NCBI GenBank assembly: GCA_029260795.1
Contig: JAJDCO010000042.1
Span: forward strand, 1-64,000
DNA length: 64,000 nt
Source of the DNA: Planctomycetota bacterium
Lineage (GTDB): Bacteria; Planctomycetota; OFTM77
Direction of reading: 5' to 3'
Numbering within the stretch: position 1 is the first letter of the stretch; each line of letters opens with the position of its first letter. Shown piece after piece: positions 27,840-36,984 of this stretch. The notes below the pieces were generated by a model that was not told the DNA's origin, ran no database searches, and worked only from the letters and a program-made list of their open reading frames with translations. A program made the translations under genes and the position numbers.

Positions 27840-29243
27840 ATGCCTCGTTCACGGATGTCCCTTTCAACCCTGTTGATGGCTCTCGGCCTCTTGTCGGCTT
27901 CGGCCTGGGCTCAAGAGCCGCCGACCGACGTCGAGGAGCGCTTGCGCAAGCTCGAGAAGAAGCTCGAGGAGCAGGGCAGCGAGAACACCGACCTGCGTCG
28001 TGAGATCGAGATTCTCCAACGGCAGGTTTTCGAGTCCGGCCAGGTCCCGGTGACCGAAGAGACGGTCGAGACGCGCGATGGCGATCGCCCGCGGAACCTC
28101 TCGGAGCGAGCGGCCGAGCAGAGCGAGCGTCTGGCGGGCAACAAGGGCGGCGTCTACGCCAAGCCCTTCCTCCAGCGCGCCACGTCGAGCACCTACGTGG
28201 GTGGATACATCGACCTGGAGTATGAGGACGCTCAGCGCTCGAACCGCCGATTCCTTCAGCATCGCTTCGTGCCCTACATCTTCTCGCAGGTGACGGACCG
28301 TGTCTCTGTCGCTGCCGAGATCGAGTTCGAGTACGGCGGGAGTGACGCGGCGAGGAGCGACGGCGAGACGAAGGTGGAGTTCGCGACCATCGACTACAGC
28401 TTCAGCGACGCGTTCGGATTCCGGGCCGGTGCTCTGCTCGTGCCACTGGGCAAGTTCAACCTCATCCACGACTCACCCGTGAACGACCTGACGGCGCGTC
28501 CCTTGGTCTCGACCTCCGTGGTCCCCACCACCCTGACCGATGCCGGGCTGGGCTTCTTCGGGTCGACCTATCCGGGCGAAGAGTCGAAGCTCGATTACGA
28601 GATCTACTTGGTGAACGGCTTTCAGGGGCTGGTCGAGACGACCGACCCGACGTCGTTGACCGGCTTCCAGTCGAACTTCAGCCAGTCGAAGGGCATTCGG
28701 GACGGTCGCCCCAGCTTGAAGACCGACAACAACAACTCGGTCGCGGGTGTCGGACGCGTGGCCTTCTCACCCTTCCTCGGCCTGGAGGTCGGCGCGTCGA
28801 GCCACATCGGCAAGTACGACGACCGAGCCGACAACTGGATGTGGATCTACGCCTTCGACATGGTCTGGCAGCCGACGGGACCCTTCGAGGTGATCGCGGA
28901 GTTCGCACGCGCCGAGATATCACGCGACCTGCGCGCTCGCCTCAGCGGTGTGCCGGACGACATGTGGGGCGTCTACGGACAAGCCAACTACCACTTCATG
29001 TTCGACGCCCTGCAGGACGCGCTGCCCTCGGTGTTCCTGCCCGAGTCGACCTTCACCGCCGTGACGCGGCTGGAGCACGTGGAGCTCGGCTCCGCGCGCA
29101 CCGAGCGCCTGACTCTCGGCCTCAACTTCCGCCCCACCGAAGAGACCGTCTTCAAGCTCGACTACCAGTTCAACTGGGAGGATTGGTCGCGCACCCGGGT
29201 TCACAACGACGCGTTCGTATTCTCGATCGCGACCTACTTCTGA
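27840..29243 (+). CDS. Outer-membrane porin with N-terminal coiled coil (467 aa)
   Basis: Signal peptide (MPRSRMSLSTLLMALGLLSASAWA), then a coiled coil (about 30-65, EERLRKLEKKLEEQ and heptads after it) of the kind that trimerises OprP/OprO-type porins. A long beta-barrel of amphipathic strands follows (e.g. STYVGGYIDLEYED, EFATIDYSFSDAFGFRAG), ending in SIATYF with the terminal Phe used by the BAM machinery. It would form a channel in the outer membrane. GGAG lies seven bases before the ATG. First gene of a four-gene unit behind a Fur-like operator, so the cargo may be an iron complex or a related small solute. Confidence 0.8.
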   Translation: MPRSRMSLSTLLMALGLLSASAWAQEPPTDVEERLRKLEKKLEEQGSENTDLRREIEILQRQVFESGQVPVTEETVETRDGDRPRNLSERAAEQSERLAGNKGGVYAKPFLQRATSSTYVGGYIDLEYEDAQRSNRRFLQHRFVPYIFSQVTDRVSVAAEIEFEYGGSDAARSDGETKVEFATIDYSFSDAFGFRAGALLVPLGKFNLIHDSPVNDLTARPLVSTSVVPTTLTDAGLGFFGSTYPGEESKLDYEIYLVNGFQGLVETTDPTSLTGFQSNFSQSKGIRDGRPSLKTDNNNSVAGVGRVAFSPFLGLEVGASSHIGKYDDRADNWMWIYAFDMVWQPTGPFEVIAEFARAEISRDLRARLSGVPDDMWGVYGQANYHFMFDALQDALPSVFLPESTFTAVTRLEHVELGSARTERLTLGLNFRPTEETVFKLDYQFNWEDWSRTRVHNDAFVFSIATYF

Positions 29244-29256
29244 GGGGCCGGCTCGA

Positions 29257-29685
29257 ATGAAGACGATGGCGATTCCACTCTTGTTGCTCGGCGCCTGCGC
29301 CAGCACGCCCGATCTGTCGGTCGAGTGTCGGCGAGACCCGGCGTCGACACGTGAGCGTCTCGTCGCCGTCTTTGCCGTCGCGAAGCAGGCGGGTACCGAG
29401 GGGCTGGAGACGGATTGGCAAGTGAGGACGTTGGACGAGACGACGGGCCTGCTGTTTCCGAAGCCGATTCAAGAGCGAGATCGGCTGCGGTTCGAGGTCG
29501 ATTCCCTCCCATCGAACGGAAGCCGAGTTCGAGTCTGGATCCGGACGGAGCTCCGTCGACCGCAAGGCAGCCCAGGGCTTCGATGGCAGCGGGCGGCGAC
29601 TCGCGAGGAACGGCTGACCGAGCTCAAAGAAGAGATCGAACGAGCGCTGCAAACGATTCCCGAAGCAAAGGACCTTCCCCGATGA
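29257..29685 (+). CDS. Small lipoprotein in the flavin-transfer operon (142 aa)
   Basis: Lipoprotein signal MKTMAIPLLLLGAC with the lipobox Cys at residue 14. The mature part is a compact alpha/beta domain (VRVWIRTELRRPQ strand, C-terminal helix LTELKEEIERAL) without recognised motifs. It begins 13 bases after the porin stop, and its stop overlaps the next start (ATGA at 29682), so it is tightly coupled to the FMN-binding/ApbE fusion. Function unknown; an outer-membrane-tethered accessory protein is likely. Confidence 0.65.
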   Translation: MKTMAIPLLLLGACASTPDLSVECRRDPASTRERLVAVFAVAKQAGTEGLETDWQVRTLDETTGLLFPKPIQERDRLRFEVDSLPSNGSRVRVWIRTELRRPQGSPGLRWQRAATREERLTELKEEIERALQTIPEAKDLPR

Positions 29686-31151
29686 CTCGTCTGCTCAAAG
29701 CCATGGCCCTCACCGGCCTGATCCTCGGGCTCCTCGCGTCCATGATCCGGGCTCAGCCGGGCCCGAGAGTGCAGGAGGAGTATCTCACCGAGCAGCAGGC
29801 TCTGGAGCAGCTCTTCGGCGACGACTCGACCTTGGAGTGGGTGGACATCCCGCTCGACGAGTCGCTTCGCAAGCGAGTCGAGACGCGGCTCGAGCGGCGC
29901 CTTTTCGAGAAGGCCTTTCGCGTCGTGCGTAGCAGGCGCGGCGAGGAGCTTCTCGGATACGCGGTCGTGACTGAGGAGATCGGCAAGTACCGCCCCATCA
30001 CGTTCGTAGTGGGAGTCACGCCTCGCTCGAAGGTCTCTCGAGTCGCGGTCATGGTCTACCGAGAGCACGTCGGCAATGACGTGAAGCGCCGCCGCTTCCT
30101 GGCCCAGTTCGACGGCAAGACGGCCCAGGATTCTCTGCGCCTGAATCGCGACGTCATCAACATCAGTGGTGCCACGCTCTCGGTGCGTGCCGTCACTCGG
30201 GGCACCCGCAAGATCCTCCACGTCGTCGACGAGCTGCTCCTGAGCAAGCGCCCGGTCGCGAGTCTTCAGTGGCAGCCGGTGATTTGGAAAGAAGACCACG
30301 ATCAGCTGGGTCGAGCCGAGCCCGATCGCCAGCGCAGCGCACGGGTCGCCATGGGAACACTCCTCGAGATGACGCTCTACGGACCCGAGGCCGAGCGGAG
30401 CTCCGCTGTCACGGCTGCCTACGCCGAGGTGGAGCGACTCGAGTCTCTCCTCAGCACCTTCCGCCCCGAGAGCGAGCTCTCGCGAGTCAACCGCGAAGCG
30501 GCTTCACAGCCGGTCCCGGTTTCGTCGGACACCCTCGCCTGCGTCCGAGCGGCGCTGCAATGGGCCGAGGACAGCGACGGCGCTTTCGATCCGACACGCA
30601 GGGAGGGTGGATACCGTCAGGTCCGTCTCGACGAGGAAGCTGGCACGATCGCGTTCGAGCGAGCGGGTCTGAACCTCGACCTGGGCGGAATCGGTAAAGG
30701 CTATGCGTTGGACCGGGCCGCGGCCGTTCTGGAGCAGCATGGCATTCATCAGGCACTCCTGAACTTCGGTGGCCAGATCCTGGCTCTCGATCCCCCTCCG
30801 GGACGCGAGGGCTGGATCGTGGCCGTACGCGATCCCGAGCAGCCCGAGAGCTGGCTGGGTGGCTATCGCCTGCAGCGCGGGTCGATCTCGACTTCGGCGT
30901 TGTACGAGCGCGCGGGCCACATCGTGGATCCCCGCACGGGAGAGCCGGTGGAGAGCTTCGGATCGGCAACCGTGCTGGCCGCCAACGCGACCGATGCCGA
31001 CGCCCTGTCGACGGCGGTCTCGGTCCTGGGTGCCGAAAGGTCCCGAGTGCTCTTCGAAGGTCGCGCGTCCACGTCGCTGTTGTTCGTCGATGAGAAAGGA
31101 CGTCAGTGGCAGACTGGCACCGCGACGCTCGTTGCGTCAGCATGCCGCTGA
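29682..31151 (+). CDS. Exported FMN-binding domain fused to ApbE FAD:protein FMN transferase (489 aa)
   Basis: ATG 29682 overlaps the upstream stop (ATGA). A signal peptide (MTRLLKAMALTGLILGLLAS, to about residue 24) exports the protein. Residues about 60-195 form an FMN_bind domain with NISGATLS, where Thr165 is the expected site of covalent FMN attachment (as in NqrC/RnfG). Residues about 220-489 are a full ApbE domain: LESLLSTFRPESELSRVN, NLDLGGIGKGYALDRAA, LNFGGQILAL, HIVDPRTGEPV and ADALSTAVSVLG (Mg site). ApbE splits FAD and transfers FMN to exactly such Thr sites, so substrate and modifying enzyme sit in one chain. Role inferred: periplasmic flavin electron carrier, probably for iron reduction. 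Confidence 0.85.
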   Translation: MTRLLKAMALTGLILGLLASMIRAQPGPRVQEEYLTEQQALEQLFGDDSTLEWVDIPLDESLRKRVETRLERRLFEKAFRVVRSRRGEELLGYAVVTEEIGKYRPITFVVGVTPRSKVSRVAVMVYREHVGNDVKRRRFLAQFDGKTAQDSLRLNRDVINISGATLSVRAVTRGTRKILHVVDELLLSKRPVASLQWQPVIWKEDHDQLGRAEPDRQRSARVAMGTLLEMTLYGPEAERSSAVTAAYAEVERLESLLSTFRPESELSRVNREAASQPVPVSSDTLACVRAALQWAEDSDGAFDPTRREGGYRQVRLDEEAGTIAFERAGLNLDLGGIGKGYALDRAAAVLEQHGIHQALLNFGGQILALDPPPGREGWIVAVRDPEQPESWLGGYRLQRGSISTSALYERAGHIVDPRTGEPVESFGSATVLAANATDADALSTAVSVLGAERSRVLFEGRASTSLLFVDEKGRQWQTGTATLVASACR

Positions 31152-31203
31152 GGGCGGTCCGTCTCCGTCCCACCGTCGTTTCCTGGTCCACGGTTTCGGG
31201 TGC

Positions 31204-31779
31204 ATGACTCAGTACTACAAGATGCCCGGCTTCAGCCTGGCGCGCGCCAATCGATCGACCAAGGTCCTCCTGACGCTCTTTCTGATCAGCACGACCGGCG
31301 GCTTGGTGGTGGCCTTGCTCCAGTACTCCGATCGCGCCGGCGTCTCGCAGAAGGCGGCGGCTGAGTGGATCCATGGCAACGAGAGCGATCTCGAAGCGAC
31401 CGAGTTCAAGTCGCCCAAGAGCTACCGCGAGCTCTTGGCCCTCACGCACGACCACGCCTTCTCGCTGCCGATCCTGCTCTTCGTGCTGCTCCACCTGGTG
31501 GCGCTCTGCACCATCGGCGAAGGCTGGAAGATTGCCCTGTACCTGGCGGGCTTTCTCTCCCTGTTCGGCTCTCTGGCCGGCCCCTGGCTCATCGCGTATC
31601 AAGGCGAAGGCTGGAGCGCGCTGCTCATCGGCTCGGGTTCGGTGATGAGCCTGGTGATCGCCGTCGCGACGCTCTTGTGCCTTTGGGAGACCTGGGGTCT
31701 AGGCCCCTACCGCCGCTGGCGCGGCCGCCCCGAAGCTCGCCCCGCCGATCCGCTGTTCTCGAAGCGGCGAGAGAGCTGA
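31204..31779 (+). CDS. Four-helix membrane protein, possible electron conduit (191 aa)
   Basis: ATG 31204 starts a chain with hydrophobic segments at about 21-40, 86-104, 110-132 and 140-165. His82, His84 and His97 line the start and middle of the second helix (LTHDHAFSLPILLFVLLHL). His pairs 13-15 residues apart on one helix ligate haem in b-type cytochromes, but a full set of four ligands is not present, so haem binding is speculative. Its position 50 bases after the FMN_bind::ApbE gene parallels published flavinylation loci that pair a flavin carrier with a membrane electron donor. I do not recognise the family. Confidence 0.6.
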   Translation: MTQYYKMPGFSLARANRSTKVLLTLFLISTTGGLVVALLQYSDRAGVSQKAAAEWIHGNESDLEATEFKSPKSYRELLALTHDHAFSLPILLFVLLHLVALCTIGEGWKIALYLAGFLSLFGSLAGPWLIAYQGEGWSALLIGSGSVMSLVIAVATLLCLWETWGLGPYRRWRGRPEARPADPLFSKRRES

Positions 31780-31909
31780 CGCCGGGTGCGTCCCGCGAAG
31801 CGCGGAGTCGGTGCGCGAAGCGGACGCCCCAACCGTGCGCGACCACGGATCCTCGTAAAGGAAAACTCGGAGTGCGATCACGCCAGGAAGGACCACACCC
31901 CACCGTATC

Positions 31910-33061
31910 TCAGTCCACCCAGTCGGCCACGAAGACGTTGGTATCGCGCGGCGTGCGGTTGTTGCGGTTGGATGCGAAGACGAGCATCGTGCCTTCGCGG
32001 TTGAACATCGGGAAGCCGTCGAAGGTCTCGTTGGTCGTGATGCGCTCGAGGCCGCTGCCGTCCTCGTGGATCAGGTAGAGGTCGAAGTCACGGCCATCGG
32101 GAGCGTGCATGTTCGAGCAGAAGATGATGCGCTCACCGTCCGGATGCCAGAAAGGCGCGAAGTTCGCCGCACCGTTGCTCGTGACCGGGCGCTTGTTGGA
32201 GCCGTCGGCGTCCATGACGTAGATCTCGAGGCTGGTCGGTCGGTAGAGATTCTGCTTCGCGAACTCGAGATACTCCTCGAGCTCTTCGCCTTCGGGATGG
32301 CGCGCTCGGAACACGATCTTGGTTCCATCGGGAGAGTAGAACGGGCCGCCGTCGTTTCCGATGGTCTCGGTCAGACGCAGGACGTCGGTGCCATCCGACT
32401 TCATCGAGTAGATGTCGAGATCGCCGTCGCGGTTCGAGGTGAAGACGATGCGCTCGCCATCGTGCGACAACGTCGCTTCCGCGTCGTAGGCGTCGTTCTC
32501 GGTCAGGCGTCGGACATTCGATCCATCCGGGTCGGCTTGGACGATCTCGAAGCCCGGGTAGATCGGCCACACGTATCCGAAGCGACGATAGTCGGGTCGC
32601 GGCGGACAAGCCTCGTCGGCAAAGCGTGTCGTCGAGTAGGTGACGCCCGAGCCGTCGGGAAGGAAGTAGGAGCAGGTCGTCTTGCCGGCTCCGTCACTGA
32701 TCTGGCGGCGCCCCTGACCGTCGACGCCGACGATGAAGATCTGATCGCAGGGCAAGCCGTCCGCGGACTGGAAGATGATGTGCTTTCCATCGGCGGAGAA
32801 GTAGGCCTCAGCATTCTCACCCGCGAAGGTGAGCTGACGGAGGTTGCTCAAGTGCCGAGCTTCGCCAGGCAGCAGCTGCGCTTTCGGTTCGGTCTCGGGC
32901 TCGCCCGCCACCACATCCTGAGTGCCCTCGGGGGCGGCCGATTCCTTCGGCGCCTCTTTCGCGTCGTCCGTCGACTCCTCCTGCCCGGACTGGCAGCCCC
33001 CGAATCCAAGGACCGCCCATCCCAGCAACAGGACCGAGCTCAACGTCTGCATCCACTTCAT
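31910..33061 (-). CDS. Lipoprotein with TolB-like beta-propeller (383 aa)
   Basis: ATG 33061 has GGGAGG eight bases upstream; an in-frame TTG at 33067 is rejected. Signal and lipobox (FGGC, Cys near residue 23) precede an acidic Ala/Glu/Pro linker to about residue 65. The rest is WD40-like PD40 repeats: FSADGKHIIFQS, LSHDGERIVFTSNRDGDLDIY, YSPDGTKIVFRA and FWHPDGERIIFCSN, as in TolB and in exported planctomycete proteins. Such propellers bind proteins or ligands; no enzyme is implied. It lies 85 bases after the biotin-carrier gene on the same strand. Confidence 0.75.
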   Translation of the reverse strand: MKWMQTLSSVLLLGWAVLGFGGCQSGQEESTDDAKEAPKESAAPEGTQDVVAGEPETEPKAQLLPGEARHLSNLRQLTFAGENAEAYFSADGKHIIFQSADGLPCDQIFIVGVDGQGRRQISDGAGKTTCSYFLPDGSGVTYSTTRFADEACPPRPDYRRFGYVWPIYPGFEIVQADPDGSNVRRLTENDAYDAEATLSHDGERIVFTSNRDGDLDIYSMKSDGTDVLRLTETIGNDGGPFYSPDGTKIVFRARHPEGEELEEYLEFAKQNLYRPTSLEIYVMDADGSNKRPVTSNGAANFAPFWHPDGERIIFCSNMHAPDGRDFDLYLIHEDGSGLERITTNETFDGFPMFNREGTMLVFASNRNNRTPRDTNVFVADWVD

Positions 33062-33146
33062 GGCCAACCGCCTCCCGTTTCTGTCTCGGATCCCGCCGAG
33101 ATCTTCGCGATTCGTTGATGGTTCCGCCCCCGAAAAGGGGCCTGCC

Positions 33147-33695
33147 TCAATTCTCGTTCGGTGTGACTTTGGGGCCGAGCGTGACCAAGAGATCCCCGGC
33201 GTTGACGGTCTGTCCCGCCTCGACGTGTATGGACTGCACCACGCCCTCGACTTCGCCCGCGATCTCGTTCTCCATCTTCATGGCTTCCACGATCAACAGC
33301 GGTTGACCGGGAGCGACGCGGTCGCCGAGTGCCACCAACAGCTGGGTCACGATTCCGGGAATGACGCTCTCGACCTTCTCTTCTCCGTCGCCACTCGCCC
33401 CGGCCAGGGCGTCAAAAGCGGCTGCCGCCCTCTCACGCTCGTCGACGATGCTGACCTCGGTCTGAACCCCTCGCAGACCCAGAACGTACCGAGAGCCCCT
33501 CTTAGCGGGCAGCCTCTCGACGAAGACGGGCCACGAGCGGTCTTCGACCCGGAAGGAGTACTGCGACGAACGATCCAAGCGTGCGACCTCGATCTTTCGC
33601 TGCCTTCCGTCGATCTCGGTCACGAAGCCGTCGCGGGTCTCACGCAGCACGACCTCGAGCTCGCGGGATCCGACCATCACGGTGTATCGCATCAT
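33147..33695 (-). CDS. Biotin carboxyl carrier protein of acyl-CoA carboxylase (182 aa)
   Basis: The C-terminal 75 residues are a biotinyl domain with EAMKMENEI, whose Lys carries biotin, followed by HVEAGQTVNAGDLLVTL. The N-terminal 100 residues contain a beta-rich region like the BT linker of propionyl-CoA carboxylase alpha chains. ATG 33695 overlaps the biotin carboxylase stop (ATGATG), giving tight coupling. In many bacteria this domain is fused to the biotin carboxylase; here the alpha chain is split into two genes. Confidence 0.9.
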   Translation of the reverse strand: MMRYTVMVGSRELEVVLRETRDGFVTEIDGRQRKIEVARLDRSSQYSFRVEDRSWPVFVERLPAKRGSRYVLGLRGVQTEVSIVDERERAAAAFDALAGASGDGEEKVESVIPGIVTQLLVALGDRVAPGQPLLIVEAMKMENEIAGEVEGVVQSIHVEAGQTVNAGDLLVTLGPKVTPNEN

Positions 33696-35212
33696 CGTCC
33701 GCCTCGCATCTGCGCTCGTCGCCCGGCGAGCTTCCAAGGGCTCACTGAAGGAGCCGAAGACGTGGCTTCGGTCTTCAGATGGCTGCGGCTCTTCTCGAGT
33801 GCGGCCAGCACTGCGGCCATCGAGGCGAGCTCCTCGAGGGCGAAGTCCGGCTCGGCGGCACGAATCGCGTCGACCTCACTCTCCAGGAAGTGCGTGTCGT
33901 ACCTTCCGGATCGGAAGCGCGGATGATCGAGGATGCCCCGAATGGTCTCGGCGCTGGTCTTCACCCCGGTCAACGTCAGCTCGGTGAGTGCCGATCGAAG
34001 TCGTGCCAAGGCCATTTCGCGATCCGGTGCCCAAGCGATCAGCTTGGCCAGCATGGGATCGTAGTGCAGCCCGACCTCGAGTCCCGTGAAGACCGCCCCG
34101 TCGAATCGAATGCCGGGGCCGCTCGGGATCTCGACGGCTCGAAGCTTGCCGGTGGCCGGTAGGAAGGTCGCTGGGTCCTCGGCGTTGATGCGTGCTTCGA
34201 TCGCGTGTCCGCGAGGCACGATGTCCGACTGCTTCAGCCGCAGCTTCTCGCCGGCCGCGATGAAGAGCTGCTCGGCGACGAGGTCGACGCCCGTCACCAT
34301 CTCGGTGACGGGGTGCTCGACCTGAAGCCGGGTGTTCATCTCGAGGAAGTAGAAGTTCAGCTGCTCGTCGACGAGGAACTCCATCGTGCCTGCTCCGACG
34401 TAGCCGAGTGCTTCGACGGCACGGACGGACGCCTGGCCCATCTTCTGACGCGTCGCCTCATCGATCAGCGGCGACGGCGTCTCCTCGATCAGCTTCTGGT
34501 GTCGACGTTGGACGGAGCACTCGCGCTCTCCGAGGTGGATGCCTTGGCCATGGCGATCGCCGAGCACCTGAATCTCGATGTGATGCGGCGTCTCGACGAC
34601 CTTCTCCAAGTAGATGCGCGCGTCCTGGAAGGACTTGCTGGCTTCGGAGCGCGCCATGCCCGCCGCGCTGAGCAGATCCTTCGGATCACGGACGACGCGG
34701 ATGCCTTTGCCACCGCCCCCGCCGACCGCCTTGATCATCACGGGGTAGCCGATCTCCTCGGCCGCCTTCTCGAGCTCGGCGTCGTCCTCGACGCTGTCCT
34801 GCAGTCCGGGGACGATCGGCACGCCGGCCGCGGCCATGGCCCGGCGGGCCGCGACCTTGTCTCCCATTCGCTCGATCGACTCGGCCGAGGGGCCGATGAA
34901 GACCAGGCCGGCTTTCTCACACGCGCGCGAGAACCCGGCGTTCTCCGACAGGAAGCCGTACCCAGGATGAATGGCCTGAGCGCCCGACTTCCGCGCGACC
35001 TCGAGAATCTTGCCGGTGTCGAGATACGACTGAGACGCGGGCGGCGGTCCGATCGGATAGGCCTCGTCGGCGAGCCGAACGTGCAGGGCGGTGCGATCGG
35101 CTTCGGAGTAGACGGCGACGGTTCGGACTCCGAGCTCGCGGCAGGTACGGATCACCCGGACGGCGATCTCTCCGCGGTTAGCGATCAGGACCTTATCGAA
35201 AGGCGGCGGCAT
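33692..35212 (-). CDS. Biotin carboxylase subunit of propionyl-/acyl-CoA carboxylase (506 aa)
   Basis: ATP-grasp enzyme that carboxylates biotin using bicarbonate. Visible: FDKVLIANRGEIAVRVIRT, GYGFLSENAGF, the ATP-binding MIKAVGGGGGKGIRVV, EMNTRLQVEHPVTEMVTG, and the biotin carboxylase C-terminal region (GHAIEARINAEDP). It lacks a C-terminal biotinyl domain, which is encoded by the next gene. ATG 35212 has GGAG seven bases upstream. It begins 19 bases after the pccB stop. Confidence 0.9.
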   Translation of the reverse strand: MPPPFDKVLIANRGEIAVRVIRTCRELGVRTVAVYSEADRTALHVRLADEAYPIGPPPASQSYLDTGKILEVARKSGAQAIHPGYGFLSENAGFSRACEKAGLVFIGPSAESIERMGDKVAARRAMAAAGVPIVPGLQDSVEDDAELEKAAEEIGYPVMIKAVGGGGGKGIRVVRDPKDLLSAAGMARSEASKSFQDARIYLEKVVETPHHIEIQVLGDRHGQGIHLGERECSVQRRHQKLIEETPSPLIDEATRQKMGQASVRAVEALGYVGAGTMEFLVDEQLNFYFLEMNTRLQVEHPVTEMVTGVDLVAEQLFIAAGEKLRLKQSDIVPRGHAIEARINAEDPATFLPATGKLRAVEIPSGPGIRFDGAVFTGLEVGLHYDPMLAKLIAWAPDREMALARLRSALTELTLTGVKTSAETIRGILDHPRFRSGRYDTHFLESEVDAIRAAEPDFALEELASMAAVLAALEKSRSHLKTEATSSAPSVSPWKLAGRRAQMRGGR

Positions 35213-35231
35213 CGGTCGCTCCCGACCCGGC

Positions 35232-36800
35232 TCAGAGCGGGATGTTGCCATGCTTCTTCGGCGGGTTTTGGTCGCGCTTGTTCTCGAGCATTCGTAGTGC
35301 CGAGATCAGACGCGGTCGGGTTTGGCTCGCCTCGATCACGTCGTCGATGTAACCACGCTCGGCTGCCGTGAAGGGGTTGGCGAACTTCTGCCGGTACTCC
35401 TCGGTCAGGCGGGCCTCCTCGGCCACCGGGTCGTCGGCGGCCGCGATCTCGCGGCGGAAGATGATCTCGACCGCTCCCTTGGCCCCCATGACGGCGATCT
35501 CGGCCGTGGGCCAGGCAAAGTTGAAGTCGCCGCGGATGTGCTTGGAGTTCATGACGTCGTACGCGCCTCCGTAGGCCTTGCGCGTGATGACGGTGATCTT
35601 CGGGACGGTCGCCTCGCAGAACGCATAAAGGAGCTTCGCCCCATGCTTGATGATCCCGCCGTGCTCCTGCTGAGTTCCAGGCAAGAAGCCGGGGACATCC
35701 TCGAACACGACCAGCGGGATGTTGAAGGCATCGCAGAAGCGCACGAAGCGGGCGCCCTTCTGAGAGGCGTCGATGTCGAGCACGCCGGCGAGGTGCGCGG
35801 GTTGATTGGCGACGATCCCCACCGGTCGCCCGTCGAGACGCGCAAAGCCAACGACGAGGTTGCGCGCGTAGCCCTCGTGGACCTCGAAAAAGTGGCCGTC
35901 GTCGCAGACGTACTGGATCGCTTTCTTGATGTCGTATGGCTTGTTGGGGTTCTCGGGTACGAGCTGGTCGAGCTCGGCGGCGCGGCGATTCGGATCGTCC
36001 GAGGTCGGACGGCGCGGTGGATCTTCCTGGTTGTTCAAGGGCAGGAATCCCATCAGCTCGCGGATACCGAGCAGGCACTCCTGGTCGTTCTTGGAGGCGA
36101 AATGAGCGACACCGCTCTTGGTCGCATGGGTGGTGGCGCCCCCAAGCTCTTCGCTCGTCACCTCTTCGTGCGTCACCGTCTTCACGACGTTGGGCCCGGT
36201 GACGAACATGTAGCTCGTGCCTTGGACCATCCAGACGAAGTCGGTGATCGCTGGCGAGTACACCGCGCCTCCGGCACAAGGGCCCATGACGGCCGAGATC
36301 TGCGGGATCACGCCCGAGGCGAGCGTGTTGCGCAAGAAGATGTCGGCATAGCCACCCAGACTGACCACGCCTTCCTGGATGCGCGCGCCGCCCGAGTCGT
36401 TGAGCCCGATGACCGGCACGCCCGCTTTCACGGCCATGTCCATGATCTTGCAGGTCTTCTCGGCGAAGCTCTCCGACAACGAGCCGCCAAAGACCGTGAA
36501 GTCGTGGGAGAAGACGTAGACGGGTCGGTCCTCGATGAGACCGTAGCCCGTGACGACGCCATCACCGAGGATGAGCTTCTGCTCCATGCCGAAGTCGCGG
36601 CAGCGATGGGTCACGAAGGCATCCATCTCGACGAAGGAGCCGGGATCGAGAAGCAGATCGAGACGCTCGCGCGCCGTCAGCTTGCCGCGCTCATGCTGGG
36701 CGGCGATCCGCTCGACCCCGCCCCCGAGCTTGGAGAGCTCTCGTCGCTCGTGGAGCTCGGTCAGCGGGTTGGGTCCCTCCCCGGCGGAGGTTTCTGCCAT
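35232..36800 (-). CDS. pccB: Propionyl-CoA carboxylase, carboxyltransferase (beta) subunit (522 aa)
   Basis: Crotonase-fold carboxyltransferase of the PCC/acyl-CoA carboxylase family: [64 protein letters not shown] (acyl-CoA pocket), [16 protein letters not shown] (oxyanion loop), GIVANQP, and [24 protein letters not shown]. It transfers carboxyl from biotin to propionyl-CoA, giving methylmalonyl-CoA; methylmalonyl-CoA epimerase is encoded about 5 kb away at 41367-41771. First gene of pccB, biotin carboxylase, biotin carrier. Confidence 0.92.
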   Translation of the reverse strand: MAETSAGEGPNPLTELHERRELSKLGGGVERIAAQHERGKLTARERLDLLLDPGSFVEMDAFVTHRCRDFGMEQKLILGDGVVTGYGLIEDRPVYVFSHDFTVFGGSLSESFAEKTCKIMDMAVKAGVPVIGLNDSGGARIQEGVVSLGGYADIFLRNTLASGVIPQISAVMGPCAGGAVYSPAITDFVWMVQGTSYMFVTGPNVVKTVTHEEVTSEELGGATTHATKSGVAHFASKNDQECLLGIRELMGFLPLNNQEDPPRRPTSDDPNRRAAELDQLVPENPNKPYDIKKAIQYVCDDGHFFEVHEGYARNLVVGFARLDGRPVGIVANQPAHLAGVLDIDASQKGARFVRFCDAFNIPLVVFEDVPGFLPGTQQEHGGIIKHGAKLLYAFCEATVPKITVITRKAYGGAYDVMNSKHIRGDFNFAWPTAEIAVMGAKGAVEIIFRREIAAADDPVAEEARLTEEYRQKFANPFTAAERGYIDDVIEASQTRPRLISALRMLENKRDQNPPKKHGNIPL

Positions 36801-36984
36801 CGGTCCTCATCCTCGTCCGATCACGCTGCGGACGATTGCCGCTCGCCCGCGAGGCGCTGATTGAAACAGGTTTGCCAAGCAGGGGAAAGGGGACGCTCGG
36901 TGTTCGCGTGATCTGCTGCGAGGGTAACCTGTCGAGGAGCCCGATCGACGGGTCGGCCACGCGCGGTCGCCCCGCCTAGGTAAG

